A stretch of 30,330 nucleotides of DNA from Mesostigma viride (GCA_009746045.1 RPFO01001610.1:1-30330); one strand, 5' to 3'. Counted from the first letter of the stretch, positions 18,329 to 28,103 are shown. Numbers and translations are program-made. The notes: generated by a model from the letters alone, not told the origin.

Positions 18329-18850
18329 TATGGAAAAATAAGGTAAAGTTATGAACAAGGTACATGAAAGTAGGAAGATGCCTTAAAAAGTAAGTAAAAG
18401 AAAACAACAAAGGTAGTCACAAAAGAAAACACTCAACCACCAAAATGGGTAAGAAATCATAAAGCAGAAAAGTTACATGCAACCACTCCACTGAGTAGGA
18501 AATAATAATTTACTCTTTCTTTGTAACCGTAATGGACAAGGAACCAAACTCTAATGTTATAGGGGTTTGCATTCAGGTAACTATCTATTGTGCCCCCTCC
18601 CCTCTCACATTAACAAGGGAAATCCTTGTATAAGAGTGGGGAGGAAAAACCACATGAGGAGAATCACGTGACATAAGAGTTGTCAAACAGGATGGTGGGG
18701 GAAAATCAAGGGCAGCAAGATCTACAACACCAAGATCCAACTGCTTCTGAGGTAGGAGAAAGGATAAAGTTATGAAGGTTAGTGAGTAAAAATAGCCACA
18801 CAAAGAAGGCGAATACGCACAAACTTAATACACACAAAGAAGGCGAATAC

Positions 18851-19965
18851 TTAAGGGGTAGCCTTATAATTTGGCTTGGGTATATAACGAATACAGGTAG
18901 GGATGGTTAAGCTCGGGAAGGTGCGAGGGATCGTAGCTACATAGCCATAGGACCACTTTCTTCTACTGACACAAAGCGTGGAAGCAACCAAGGTTGGGGC
19001 ATAGATAGGGTAGGTTGTAGGTAGGGGCTTAGCCTGAACCAAGCCCTCAGGCTGATAACCATAATGAATGGTAGACACGTTGATAACCTTCCCTAAGCGA
19101 AGAATATGCCAAATGAACATAGTTCTATCATCCAATAGCATAGTGCTACAATCCTGATTAACTTCAAAATTTGCTACGCGAGAGGGCATCTGAAAAACCT
19201 GAAAATTTTCATAGGCAGCGATAGGATAATCCCAAGTTAAGGTGGGCGCAAGGGTAGGGCAAAAGGGTGACCAGAAGGGCCAAAAGGAGCTAGGAAAGAA
19301 CGTCTTGGGGGTACAGCACCAGAGGTAGGGGCTGCAGGAAGGGAAGAAGTATAGTGACAGGGGGAGGACGTATTGGCTCACTGGCCCGTTGCTGGGCAGC
19401 CCTAACCTTAGGGGTATCAGTAGGGTTACCTTGTACATTGAAGGCAGGGGTAGGGGAAGACCGATCAGGTTTCATAGGCAATGGTAGGCTGCGCAAAAGG
19501 GCAGGAGGACGCATGGGGACGGCAGTAGGTCTACCAGAAGGACCTATATAGGAGCATGCGTACGACCATTTACTTGTAGGTGCCACACCCAACAGGGTAG
19601 GAGCAGCAACAGAAGCTGGGGCAGGGTTAGTAGACGTAGGAGGGAGCTGCCCGTGTGCAGCACTAGCTAACCTAGCATGCTGACGTACTTTATAGGTAGT
19701 GGTGCACCATTAGGCGCAGGGGTGCATCCATAGGCGTACGATTACCTATGTGGTACGCAGGGGTAAAGGGAGACTGGGTAGGAAGCCTAGGCATCACTGC
19801 CTGTAGGGTAAGGTATCCATGGACTCACGCTTACGGCTTATTACCAACAGGGGTAGCATAAACATGGGTAGAAGGAAGATGTGTACTAGTAGGGTCACTA
19901 CCACTAGCACAAGCACGATGATTGATAGCGGGTAAACCGCGACCAGGGGAAGATTGAGAGGCCAT
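18851..19965 (-). pseudogene. Gag-like module 1 (diverged duplicate of module 2)
   Basis: Starts at an ATG at 19965 (MASQSSPGRG...), so both copies begin MAS. Shared segments appear in the same order but across several frames: GPSGRPTAVP, KVRAAQQRASEP, a second APFGPSGHPF near 19270, WDYPIAAYENFQ, PSRVANFEVNQDCSTM, HYGYQPEG and a degenerate IPKPN end near 18855. The reading frame is broken several times. The minus strand is rich in CCTAC. Because this copy sits nearer the 5' LTR, it is the first gag met by translation. Confidence 0.45.
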
Positions 19966-21069
19966 TTGTAATAGAAGGTGCTATTTTACCTTTCCTTGAA
20001 CAAGGTAATAGGAATTAAGGGTAAAAGAACCAAAGTCAATACAAGGACGCTATCTGGGATATGAGTAGTAGACGTAGGATATTGGGGAACCATGCCACGG
20101 GTGGTAGAGTGGGGAGGCATTGCAAGAAGGGTAGACACTACCTTACTAGGCAGGGCGATGGTAGTCGGGGGATGGGCAGGAGGACGTATCACAACCCAAC
20201 CACAACTACAGGTAGGTAGGGGATCCGTCTCTAGTAATAATAATAATAATCATGATGATAATCATATTAATACCAGGTTTATACTACCTAGCTAGGGAGG
20301 CAAATCTAGGAACTGCAAGAGGTTTCCCCAGAAAAAGACCATGACAGACGCGATAAACCAAAGGAAGAAACAACAAACAAATGCGGCAGAAAATAAAAAC
20401 CATGGTATATGACGCAGGACACCCAACACTGATATGGGAGTCGTTGAAAGATGGCGCCCGAATGGTCCTTTCCTCCCCCCCTAAGAAGGTAGAGCTATCA
20501 AGCACGGTTGACAACATTAATGTAAAGGATAATTGAGCTTCATACGGTAGGGGTAGACGATGACTGACGAACCCCGCGAGGGGTCTCAACTTGGGGTCGT
20601 GTATGATAGACAGTAGAATTTAATGAAGATACATTCCAGTTTAGCATTCATACATTCATAGGATAAAGAATCGCAGCCAGGTACAAAAGGTGTAGAAAAC
20701 AAGGACGCTAATCGTCCCACTACATGTGCCAAGACAGCACCCAGCAAACCGATAATAGGTAGGCCAACACCGGACCAGCAACCCTACTGGTGCCGGAACT
20801 GAAACAGCAACCCTAATTATGCTAAATGCGTAGGTTCTATGGACTGAGTAGGTAATGTATCTATCTATGCACACAGCCCGCGGCGATCAAGTCTAACTTC
20901 GTCTAGAAGGTGTCCTGGACTGCAGGCAGCACGGTATCTAGGCGTCTAACAGGCGACTCAACCAATACCTGTTAAATTACCTTCATCATTGCAGGCAGCA
21001 CCGTCTAGGTCGCGGGGTGCCAACGCCGTGTATAGATTGTTATGGAGAGCTTTGTCGGGGTTCCCTAAA
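19966..21069. other. Untranslated leader of the non-autonomous element
   Basis: About 1.1 kb between the primer site and the first gag ATG. Frames are short and unrelated to known families. A short AAT run lies at 20234-20250. Packaging signals would be expected here but cannot be pointed to. Confidence 0.4.
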
Positions 21070-21087
21070 CTAGCTCCTCGATTACCA
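21070..21087 (-). promoter_or_regulatory. Candidate primer-binding site of the non-autonomous element
   Basis: One base after the LTR end the minus strand reads TGGTAATCGAGGAGC. It starts TGG, as needed to pair with a tRNA CCA end, and resembles TGGTATCAGAGC with an extra A. Confidence 0.45.
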
Positions 21088-21088
21088 T

Positions 21089-21687
21089 TGTTACGACCCG
21101 GTTCTTCTACTCTACCTCGACCCCAGGATCTAACCTGTCCTAGACTAACTAACCTGGTAGAAGAAGGAACCCTGTTCTGCATTTTGAAAGATCGTTGAAC
21201 TCCCGACTCTAATGCTTTCCGATAATTGTTTCCATACTAAGCAATGGACACATTTACTTAGACATTACTGGCAATAACGTACATCCATGGTTCGACTAGC
21301 TATAACAAGCCATATCAAAGGTCGAACTGTCAACACAAGGAAATTGCAACACCTAAATTGGCCGACAGACTCGTGCGTGCTCGGGCCAAACATGGCCCTC
21401 GCCCGTACGATCACAGGTAGGTTAGATCTACGCACTCTAATGCCACGTGGGGCGGCGCTGGTCCAGACCACACAGAGTGCCAACGGTCCAGGCCCTAAAG
21501 TACGCAGCGCGGCACGACTGCACCGGCCCACAATACTGAACAATTGATATGTCACTGGACCAGGTAACAACCAGTCAAAAGGGTCCTAACCGCACGTAAA
21601 CGTAGGAACGACAACAGCCGTAACCACGGATTGTTTCGGAGTAGCTGAGGCTACCAAGAACGTAAGGCCTCTATTTACGGCCGTAAT
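21089..21687 (-). mobile_element. 5' LTR of the non-autonomous element, outer end cut off
   Basis: Matches 13024-13622 with six substitutions and no gaps by eye. The 26 bases that end the other LTR (through GCGCCGTAACA) are missing; the sequence changes to AGTTAACG at 21688. This suggests a later insertion at this point. Confidence 0.75.
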
Positions 21688-22179
21688 AGTTAACGTTCTT
21701 ATGAAACGCAATGTGAAGGATATGGTTGCAATGCAGCAATGTGTGAATTTGGTTGGAAACGGAGCTTTGTTAAAATTGGATAATGTTACAGCGCTCACAC
21801 ACTTGAGGCTTGTACAAGCGTTTGCCAAGTCAAGGCAACACACGTGAGGCGGGCTCGCAAGAGATGCCCAATTGGCACTGGCCTATTCTTTATATACTTG
21901 TGCACTGTGCTTTGCTAGTCCTGAGCAGCCTAAGAGGCCTGCTCAGTATTAACACTCCCAGTACAGTATTCACAACCTGTACAGCGCCCAGATCCTATAC
22001 AGTAGGTCTGCCATACAGGCACAGTGACCACAGAGTACAGTCACCACAGTGATTATTGCATCTGCACCTAGAAGTCCAGGACTAGTAGGCCTGCGGTACC
22101 AACAGACCACAGGTTAAGGTTCCTATTTCCTGCGTACGACGTATTAATCCAATACCGTCGTAGGTTCAGCACCTAATTC
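21688..22179 (-). mobile_element. Candidate AG-type LTR fragment, left part
   Basis: Begins AGTTAACG exactly where the preceding LTR is interrupted. Its putative other end, CGTTAACT, is at 30029-30036, beyond the element inserted at 22180-29821. On the minus strand a TATA-like TATATAAAG lies near 21890. No gene is recognised. The two flanks (GTAAT on the left, CCAAT on the right) agree at only three of five positions, so the unit is a hypothesis. Confidence 0.35.
22175..22179 (+). repeat. Target-site duplication AATTC, left copy
   Basis: Identical to 29822-29826 and directly outside both LTR ends. Confidence 0.75.
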
Positions 22180-22652
22180 AGTTAGAATGCGGTGGGATAT
22201 ATTGCTTGAGAACACTGAAGGCTTGGAGCAATGAATTGCTTGGTTCATTAGAAAATAGGTTTACCCTTTATCAACGTTCCTCTCACCGGCTGCGCCGCCA
22301 GTGACCGTTGGGTGCAGACCGTTGGCCCGAGGCCACACGATGACAGGTAGCAGTCTAGTCACTGCATCGTGCGATCACAAATCAATGCACGCTGCAGTAC
22401 GGTCCCTATCTAGGATACTCTAGTACCGTCCAATGACAGGACACTACGTATACTGGGTACTGACATCTGTCACGTACCTCAGTACCCAAAGTACCTATCT
22501 AGGGAAACGTATGCGACTCGACTAGCATTCCTATCTGCATAGCCCACGTGGTATTTATATTCACATACCAACGTAGGTTTACAAGGCTTATTCATACGTT
22601 GTATTCACAATGCCTTTGAGACTTAGTCTACAGCAAAGCATGGAGACTAACT
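22180..22652 (-). mobile_element. 3' LTR of the AG-type element
   Basis: Begins AGTTAG and ends CTAACT, a perfect 6-bp inverted repeat. Differences from 29351-29821: an extra G near 22220, two extra bases near 22330, C for T near 22538, and one A fewer near 22636. I see no polypurine tract on its internal side (the minus strand reads ATAAAACAATACTGG before AGTTAG). Confidence 0.85.
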
Positions 22653-23026
22653 CCAGTATTGTTTTATTATTTATTTCTTAATGCAGGTCTGCACCCCCAA
22701 CATTATTGTTATTGTTTTTAAGTTGATTAGGGGTACAAAAGAGACATGGCTGGTTGAGCCAGGTTGGTTACAGCTGGCTGTTCTGGCCAGGTGTTATATT
22801 GCACATTAAATAAGGTGTACACAGCTGGCTGGTTTGGCCAGTTACTGAAGCACACATTAAGTAAATGGATACAAAGCTTGTGTCCTCAAGCTGCAAATGG
22901 ATACAAATCTGACCTAGCCAGCACTCACACCCCACAACGAATGTGTTGAATTTTATGGCGCCCAGCAGCTATCGCTGTGGTAAGGGGGTGTGGTGGTTGT
23001 GTACTGTGCTATGGCCAGTCATTTAT
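22653..23026. other. 3' untranslated stretch with short tandem units
   Basis: No gene. ACAGCTGGCTG(T/G)TCTGGCCAG-like units repeat with a period of about 51 at 22769 and 22820, with a partial earlier unit near 22745. CTGGC/GCCAG pairs within units allow folding. Confidence 0.5.
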
Positions 23027-23592
23027 TCAAACACTGACTCTGATATCATAGGGGTTCATGTTCTGAAAGAGGAGCTGGTACTGTTGGCCAGCAGCATCCC
23101 GCAGCTTCGTGAGAGCGTCTGCTGGGTTGTCCTCATCATCCACATGAGTCCAGCTGGAAAAATAGGTGGCCTCCTGTTTGAGGATCACCCAATCCAGTCA
23201 GTGTGGACAGCAGCAGAGACAGATTTCTTGGTTAGAAAACTGATCACAGATTGGCTGTCAGTATAGAGATGTGAGATGACATTGCATGTGCTGCCTGCCT
23301 GGGTTTGTAGCCAGGTGAGCATGTGCTGCAGGGAACGAGCATGCAATGCAGCAGACACCACAGCACGACATTCAGCTGAGTTGCTGCTGCCAGGTTTTCT
23401 GCGGTGTAGCCTGCTGTACCAGGAAGTGAGGGACATGTAATCTGACCTGTTGGTGAGAAAAAACAGCCCTGATTCCCGTGCCCCCATCTGATTGATTGTT
23501 CTGCTCTCCATGGAGCTGTCCATGACACTTGGATGTGGATGTCTTCCATCAGATTCAGGCCATGGAGGATGAGGGGGGGCAGTCATGACCAA
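23027..23592 (-). CDS. Copia-type RNase H domain (frameshifted)
   Basis: Removes RNA from the RNA-DNA hybrid. The frame read from 23592 holds VMDSSMES (position of the first catalytic Asp), SGLFFLTNRSDYMSLTSWYS, SNSAECRAVVSAALHAR (the SSAEAEY position, catalytic Glu) and LYTDSQSVISFL (the CDNQSA position, catalytic Asp). It stops at 23185. In another frame the sequence continues as WVILKQEATYF and HVDDEDNPADALTKLRD, the copia C-terminal ADxxTK motif, ending at a TGA at 23027. So one frame change lies near 23195. The domain is complete in content. Confidence 0.75.
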
Positions 23593-23915
23593 CTTCCTGA
23601 TGTGACTGCATTTGATTTGACTAGAACATCATGGGTGACCCTGCTGATGACAGCTAAGGGAGCCCCACAGATGGCTGACCACCACCCCAGTTTGCCCTGA
23701 ACAGTGGCACACATGTGTAAGGGGAGGTAGTGTGATGCAGCAGATCTAGACAATCTTGATATATTCTGCAGGAGGAGAGAGAGAGCAGACCCATGATCTG
23801 GCTGCCTGTGCAGCTGCAACATGATGCCACAGAACTGGATGGGGGTTGTGCTCAATTCCACCTGTTTGCCAATCTCATATGATTCCTGGACCTGCTGAAT
23901 AAATTTCCACCTCAG
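23583..23915 (-). CDS. C-terminal part of the reverse transcriptase (frameshifted)
   Basis: Continues the RT of the preceding frame. After the catalytic HGDD the true sequence moves to this frame near 23915: WKFIQQVQESYEIGKQVE, then FCGIMLQLHRQ, at the position of the FLGIEI motif of copia RT. Further on PLAVISRV takes the place of the TRPDI segment. It is open up to about 24122, but the upstream part shadows the RT frame. It ends at 23583 and overlaps the RNase H frame by ten bases. Confidence 0.65.
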   Translation of the reverse strand: MRWKFIQQVQESYEIGKQVELSTTPIQFCGIMLQLHRQPDHGSALSLLLQNISRLSRSAASHYLPLHMCATVQGKLGWWSAICGAPLAVISRVTHDVLVKSNAVTSGSWS

Positions 23916-25272
23916 CTCTAGGCCCACAAATGAGTTGGTCATCTCCATGCCACACAAAGAACAGCAGTCCAGAGGGGGTGGGTACAACAAAAAAGCATGG
24001 GTCCAGGTCATCATACGTGGCCTTGAGCTTTTTGAATACTTCCTCTGCTGAGTCTCTGAAAATTTTTGGGGCACTGACAAGCCCTTCCACCCCAATGTTG
24101 ATGATAAGGTGGGGCTCATCAATGTAAGGTTTCCACACAGCTGGGGTGTCTACCACGTACACCTTCCCTTTCCACACAGATTCAGCCTTTTCTGGGTCCC
24201 CCCTGAGGAAGGCCCTTTTAATATCAGTGGCTTTGCAGACATAGTCTTGGCCTGCATTGAGGTTGTGGAGGAATAGGGAGAGCATGATCCTGAGTGAGGT
24301 TTGTTGCAGCCCAGGTGTGTATGTTTCCCCTTTTGGCAGTGTGGATGTCCCCTTTAATTCTGTGACACATGGTCTGGCATGGAAGATTGGGGAGCCCACT
24401 TTTTGTGGTTTTTGTTTGAGAACAAATTTTAATCTGAGCTTTTTGGCTCCCTCTGGCACGTCCCATGAAGGGGTGACAGGCGGTTTGTATTGAGGGTTTT
24501 TGGGGTTGGGCAGGACCCATTCCTGCCTGGCTTGGTGGACAATGGCCATCAGCCACTTGGTAAACCCTTTTTGTGTTTTGCATTCTTGTATGACGTGGGA
24601 GATTTGGTGGGGTGAGTGCATGGCTATGTCCCACTTACCCAGCCCAAAGGCTGAGGGATGGAGGAACTGGCTGTGCACTAACTTGTCCAGATCAGGGATC
24701 TCCCCTGGTGCATACTGAGTGTTGACTGCCTTGATGACAGCATCCATACCAGGGACAATACTGGAGAGAGGGATTTTAAAGTGGTCCAGAGGAACTGCAC
24801 CCACCCCTGTGACACTGAGCTCATTAGCTGAGATAAGCACCCCAGGATAGGATACAAAAGGTTCCCCCAACAAGGTGTTACCAGAGTACCCCTCCACCAC
24901 CTGGAAGGGTGTCTGAATACCAAGTATAGGGAGCATCACTTGTCCCACTACATCCAGTGAGCTTTGGCCTGAGAAATCCTGCACCCGTGCCCAAAATGAA
25001 GGTGCAATCTCAAGACCAGGGATGGCTTGTGCACTGATCACACTGACCTGTGCCTGAGTGTCTATTGCCAGGGTCCAGGGGTCCTGACTAGTGCACACAG
25101 CTGAGACTTTTGCCAACCCTGCGGCCACAGCAGCTTGTTGCTTATGTGACCTGTGTAATGCTTGCAAGGCGACTGCCAATCTTGACCTCAGAGCGGGAGG
25201 TTGGCAGACAATTTGGTGCCTTGGGGCTGAGCTAATGCTTCCAACCCAGCTACCTCGTGCCTGGTTAAGCAA
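23875..25272 (-). CDS. Aspartic protease and reverse transcriptase, downstream of integrase
   Basis: Numbered from the ATG at 25272 (the true junction with integrase is near 25195). Protease, about residues 60-160: WTLAIDTQAQVSVIS with the catalytic Asp at 71, then the flap region and NTLLGEPFVSYPGVLI, the second hydrophobic-Leu-Gly segment. The usual G of D-T-G is Q. Copia-like RT from about 235: KWLMAIVHQARQEW, KLRLKFVLKQK, CKATDIKRAFLRGD with Asp350, GLVSAPKIFRDSAEEVF, and FFVWHGDDQLICG with Asp444 and Asp445. YVDD is replaced by HGDD. The last residues are off frame; RT continues in the 23583-23915 frame. It overlaps the integrase frame by 85 bases and lies in the -1 frame relative to it. 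Confidence 0.8.
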   Translation of the reverse strand: MLNQARGSWVGSISSAPRHQIVCQPPALRSRLAVALQALHRSHKQQAAVAAGLAKVSAVCTSQDPWTLAIDTQAQVSVISAQAIPGLEIAPSFWARVQDFSGQSSLDVVGQVMLPILGIQTPFQVVEGYSGNTLLGEPFVSYPGVLISANELSVTGVGAVPLDHFKIPLSSIVPGMDAVIKAVNTQYAPGEIPDLDKLVHSQFLHPSAFGLGKWDIAMHSPHQISHVIQECKTQKGFTKWLMAIVHQARQEWVLPNPKNPQYKPPVTPSWDVPEGAKKLRLKFVLKQKPQKVGSPIFHARPCVTELKGTSTLPKGETYTPGLQQTSLRIMLSLFLHNLNAGQDYVCKATDIKRAFLRGDPEKAESVWKGKVYVVDTPAVWKPYIDEPHLIINIGVEGLVSAPKIFRDSAEEVFKKLKATYDDLDPCFFVVPTPSGLLFFVWHGDDQLICGPRAEVEIYSAGPGII

Positions 25273-26831
25273 TCCCCAGGTTGTGAAGTGGGCCTGGCTT
25301 CACTGAGGGTGGAAGGGTTCACAGAGGGTGCTGTGGTGCTGTCAACAGCAGTAATTGGTGGCTCAGAGCTACTGCTGGGCATGCTGGAGTTGCCAGATAG
25401 AAGTAGTGAGTCCATGCTTAAAGACTCTTCCCCAGGCACGTCTGCCATGGGAGAATAATACTTCTTAATTCTATGACAGCTCACCCTGTGACGCTTCCCA
25501 TTGATATTGTGCTTGACCTCCACGGTCTTGCTGTTTTTGGTAAATCCACGGATGGTAACTGGACCTAGCCAAGTTCCAACCTTACCAAAGCTGTTTTCCT
25601 TGTAATAGAGAACTTGATCACCTTTTTGGAATACTGGCCTGGAATGGGTTTTATCTTTTTCTGCCAGTTTTGCTGAGGTTTGTGCACGTGCAGTGTTGTA
25701 CAGTGCTATCACCTCTGGGGGATATACACCTGCCTGCAGGCCTGCTGGGATTACTTCACCCCACGTGGCATGCAAGACAGGTCTCATGTTTAGGGTTGTG
25801 CACATTTCATGACACCAGAGTGCCCTGTCACAATAGACCCCTGAAGTAGCATCCTTGGAAGGATTTTTGGCTAGTAGGGTTTTGACAGATCTGATGGTTC
25901 TTTCAATGACCCCCTGACCCTCATGATCTTCCAGCCCAGCAATCTCTATTGCTTCACACCCTTCCAGGTCAGTCAGACAAGAAAATTGTTGATCAAGCAA
26001 AATTCTGTCAACTGGGTAGAATCTGGGTAAAGCAATCATGAGTGCAACACGTAGCTGCCCTGCAGACATGCCAGGTAGGGGTTCCATTACTGTGAACCTG
26101 GACCATGAGTCTTTTAGGATCAGGTAGGGTTGGACATCTTTGTTGATGTGCATCACATCCCCCACTATCATGCCCCTATTGGTGGAAGGAGTTGCAGTAT
26201 GCCATTTTTGAGGTTTGGGGCTATTGAACTGACATTCTTGACAGTGTTGTCTAGCCAGTTTTACTGCATTCCTGAGTTGTTTTCCCATGCTACTACCCCC
26301 CAGCCGTCTGGCCAGTTCCTCAGCCACTGTTTCATGACCCATGGCTAGGTGCAGCTGATGAGCAAGCTCCTTGATATCTATGGAGTTGTCAACAGTAGGG
26401 GTTAGTGCTTTTATGTAAGGTTCCAGAACAGGGTGTTGGGAGGACAGTAAGGTTGCTGCCTCAAAATCAATTATGCCCTGGTTGCCATCCCCAATGGTAA
26501 TGAGATCATCATCCTCAGAGTACATAAGGTGAGTGAACTCACATTGATTTGGGTAGCGAGGCCTGTTGCAACGGCTGCCTGGAGGCCCCAGGGGATGACG
26601 TGCGTGCCAGCAGCCCGGGCAGAGATCCACCCCGTTGGCCAGGGAGTCGTTGTTGGGGCAGTTGTGCCGTGCGTGCCCTCGTTGGAAGCACCTCAGGCAC
26701 CTTATGGACCCCCCAGGGTTGCCAGGCTGGTTGTTGTTGTGTTGTTGTTGTTGTTGTTTCCCTGCTGGGACCGGTTCTGGCCCTGCTGGGACCTGTTGTT
26801 GTTGTTGTTTTGGCCCTGTTGGGACCTGTTG
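25188..26831 (-). CDS. Double zinc knuckle and integrase, upstream of protease
   Basis: Inserts element DNA. The frame is open from 26831. First knuckle: CLRCFQRGHARHNC (CX2CX4HX4C, 26658-26699). Second, atypical: CPGCWHARH...C (CX2CX4HX8C), starting at residue 4 from the ATG at 26630. Numbered from that ATG: the integrase zinc site is H94/H99 with C130/C133; the catalytic core is D158 (GDVMHIN), D213 (ILLDQQF) and E243 (EGQGVIERT). The D213-E243 spacing is 29 residues, not 35 (D208 would give 34). The C-terminal part FQKGDQVLYYK...GTWLGPVTIRGF...HRVSCHRIKKYY (335-392) resembles a GPY/F module. A Ser/Pro/Thr-rich linker leads to a stop at 25188. No protease motif lies between knuckle and integrase. 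Confidence 0.85.
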   Translation of the reverse strand, partial: QQVPTGPKQQQQQVPAGPEPVPAGKQQQQQHNNNQPGNPGGSIRCLRCFQRGHARHNCPNNDSLANGVDLCPGCWHARHPLGPPGSRCNRPRYPNQCEFTHLMYSEDDDLITIGDGNQGIIDFEAATLLSSQHPVLEPYIKALTPTVDNSIDIKELAHQLHLAMGHETVAEELARRLGGSSMGKQLRNAVKLARQHCQECQFNSPKPQKWHTATPSTNRGMIVGDVMHINKDVQPYLILKDSWSRFTVMEPLPGMSAGQLRVALMIALPRFYPVDRILLDQQFSCLTDLEGCEAIEIAGLEDHEGQGVIERTIRSVKTLLAKNPSKDATSGVYCDRALWCHEMCTTLNMRPVLHATWGEVIPAGLQAGVYPPEVIALYNTARAQTSAKLAEKDKTHSRPVFQKGDQVLYYKENSFGKVGTWLGPVTIRGFTKNSKTVEVKHNINGKRHRVSCHRIKKYYSPMADVPGEESLSMDSLLLSGNSSMPSSSSEPPITAVDSTTAPSVNPSTLSEARPTSQPGDCLTRHEVAGLEALAQPQGTKLSANLPL

Positions 26832-27936
26832 TTATTGTTGCCCTGCTGGGACCTGTTGTTGTTGTTGTTGTTGTTGTTGTTGGGGTTGCCATGCAGGGGC
26901 ACACGGTGCCACGTGTTGCCACGCCCCTGAGAGCCACTGCCCCCTTGGTGGGAGGACTTGTGGGTCTTGGGTGCCCCCCCTGGCTGGCCTGCCCCTTGCG
27001 TTTGTGGCCTTGGACACCCTGGACCTTGGGGTCCTGGGCCTGGTTGTTGCCAGTACCCAGGGGGTCCACTGCCTCCTCGATATAGAGCATGGCAGCTCTG
27101 AAGTTGTCCCAGAGGGACTTGAGGCCTGTAAGCAGGGTAGCCAGGACAGAAGGTTGCAAATTAGCTTTTGTTAGCCAGGTGTGGATGAGATACCTTGGTT
27201 GGAGCTTGAGAAGCTCAAGGTCTTTCTCAATCATTACCCTGTATGTTTTTGCATCCCCAGAGAGGTTATTCTTGTTCACCTTATATGCAGCAAGCCAGTT
27301 GAAACGTTCTACTGCTTCCATGTGGTTATTGGTAAGCACTAGCTGTTTCAGATCAGTGATAAAGGTAGGCCACTGTTCAATGGCTGCTTCAGGTGTCAGG
27401 GTACGTTCCTGATAGGTTTGAATCAATGCTCTGATTGCAGGAGATGATTGATGGAATGTGGAGGAGGCCCTGAGAGCCTTAAACTGATGTCTAAGGTTAA
27501 GACCTTCCATCCCATACTCCAAAGCAAAAACAAATTGCTTAGCTTGTTCAACAGTGTGACCCTCAGGCAAGCCAGCAATATTGATTTTGGATTCCTTTTT
27601 ATGAGGGTTAAACACACCTGTGAGAGGGGGGTTGGCCCTCAAGAAGCTGTCGGTTGCTTGTTGCAGGCGGGTGGGGTCCAGGTTGATGGTCCCCCGCTCA
27701 TACCGCGACATCAGGGCGCGCAGGCCCTCGACAGTTTGCAGCTGGTTAGCTGTTAACTGCTGATCTTGCAACGAGGCCAGCTGGGCCTGGAGAATGGCGA
27801 GCTGTTCCAGGACATCCCCGCTCCTTGGGGGGGCCTCAGCAGGCCTGTTGGGTGCCTGTGGCACCTCTGCACCTCCCCCCAGGGCCTCCTGGGGTCCTGG
27901 CCACCCCCCCTGGTTTGGGAGGGGGCCCCAACCCAC
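26640..27936 (-). CDS. Gag central part: coiled coil and capsid-like domain
   Basis: Residues from the ATG at 27936. A short Pro/Gly-rich start is followed by a Gln/Leu-rich coiled-coil-like helix (LEQLAILQAQLASLQDQQ, about 43-60). A mostly helical, capsid-like region follows at about 95-290 (VEQAKQFVFALEYGMEGL, HMEAVERFNWLAAYKVN, LATLLTGLKSLWDNF). The tail is low-complexity, from repeats of CAA/AAC that read as poly-Thr, poly-Asn or poly-Gln depending on frame. The real path to the zinc knuckle frame must change within that tail. The ORF as read continues to 26539 in the wrong frame. No database-recognised family is evident to me; the gag role follows from position and layout. Confidence 0.65.
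26714..26885 (-). repeat. (CAA)n-rich block in gag tail with SQQG repeats
   Basis: Runs of CAA/AAC are separated by CGGTCCCAGCAGGG (R-S-Q-Q-G in one frame), four times. All three minus-strand frames stay open for most of it, reading N-rich, T-rich or Q-rich. Confidence 0.7.
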
Positions 27937-28103
27937 AGGGCGAACCTGGGGTGGTGGGGGAGGGGGAGGGGGGTCATGGTGGCCCTGGGGGAGCCCGGGG
28001 GTGTCCGGGTAACCCCACTGGGTCCAGCCCCATCGGTGGAGGGGCGGGCAGGGGTGTCTGCCTCTGCTCTCCTCCTGGCCTCCTCCCGCATGAGACGCTT
28101 CAT
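27753..28103 (-). other. Frame bridge between the two gag parts
   Basis: From 28103 the frame reads MKRLMREEARRRAEADTPAR and then Pro/Gly-rich sequence. The first part is the natural helical continuation of the N-terminal gag. The link to the next gag frame falls within the G/C runs at 27945-28010, so one or two length changes are needed. Only the first 30 or so codons look real. Confidence 0.45.

Larger units (their letters stand above)
13024..21687 (-). mobile_element. Non-autonomous LTR element with gag and protease but no RT or integrase
   Basis: The two LTRs (13024-13648 and 21089-21687) agree at about 593 of 599 aligned bases by my count, so insertion was recent. The polypurine tract beside the left LTR and a TGG-type primer site beside the right LTR show minus-strand orientation. 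From 5' to 3' the interior holds two diverged gag-like modules, an aspartic protease, and then about 3 kb without recognisable RT, RNase H or integrase. This fits TR-GAG-type elements, which carry gag only and move with enzymes from relatives. The outer end of the right LTR is cut off at 21687. Confidence 0.75.

Noticed and set aside
23930-23965. GDD motif as a viral RNA-dependent RNA polymerase
   Set aside because: All surrounding motifs (ATDIKRAFLRG, AEEVF, FCGI, RNase H) follow copia RT order, so HGDD is a variant of YVDD.
26549-27174. Long plus-strand ORFs over the gag tail
   Set aside because: They read the complement of CAA repeats (Val/Leu/Cys runs) opposite a gag region with supported domains.
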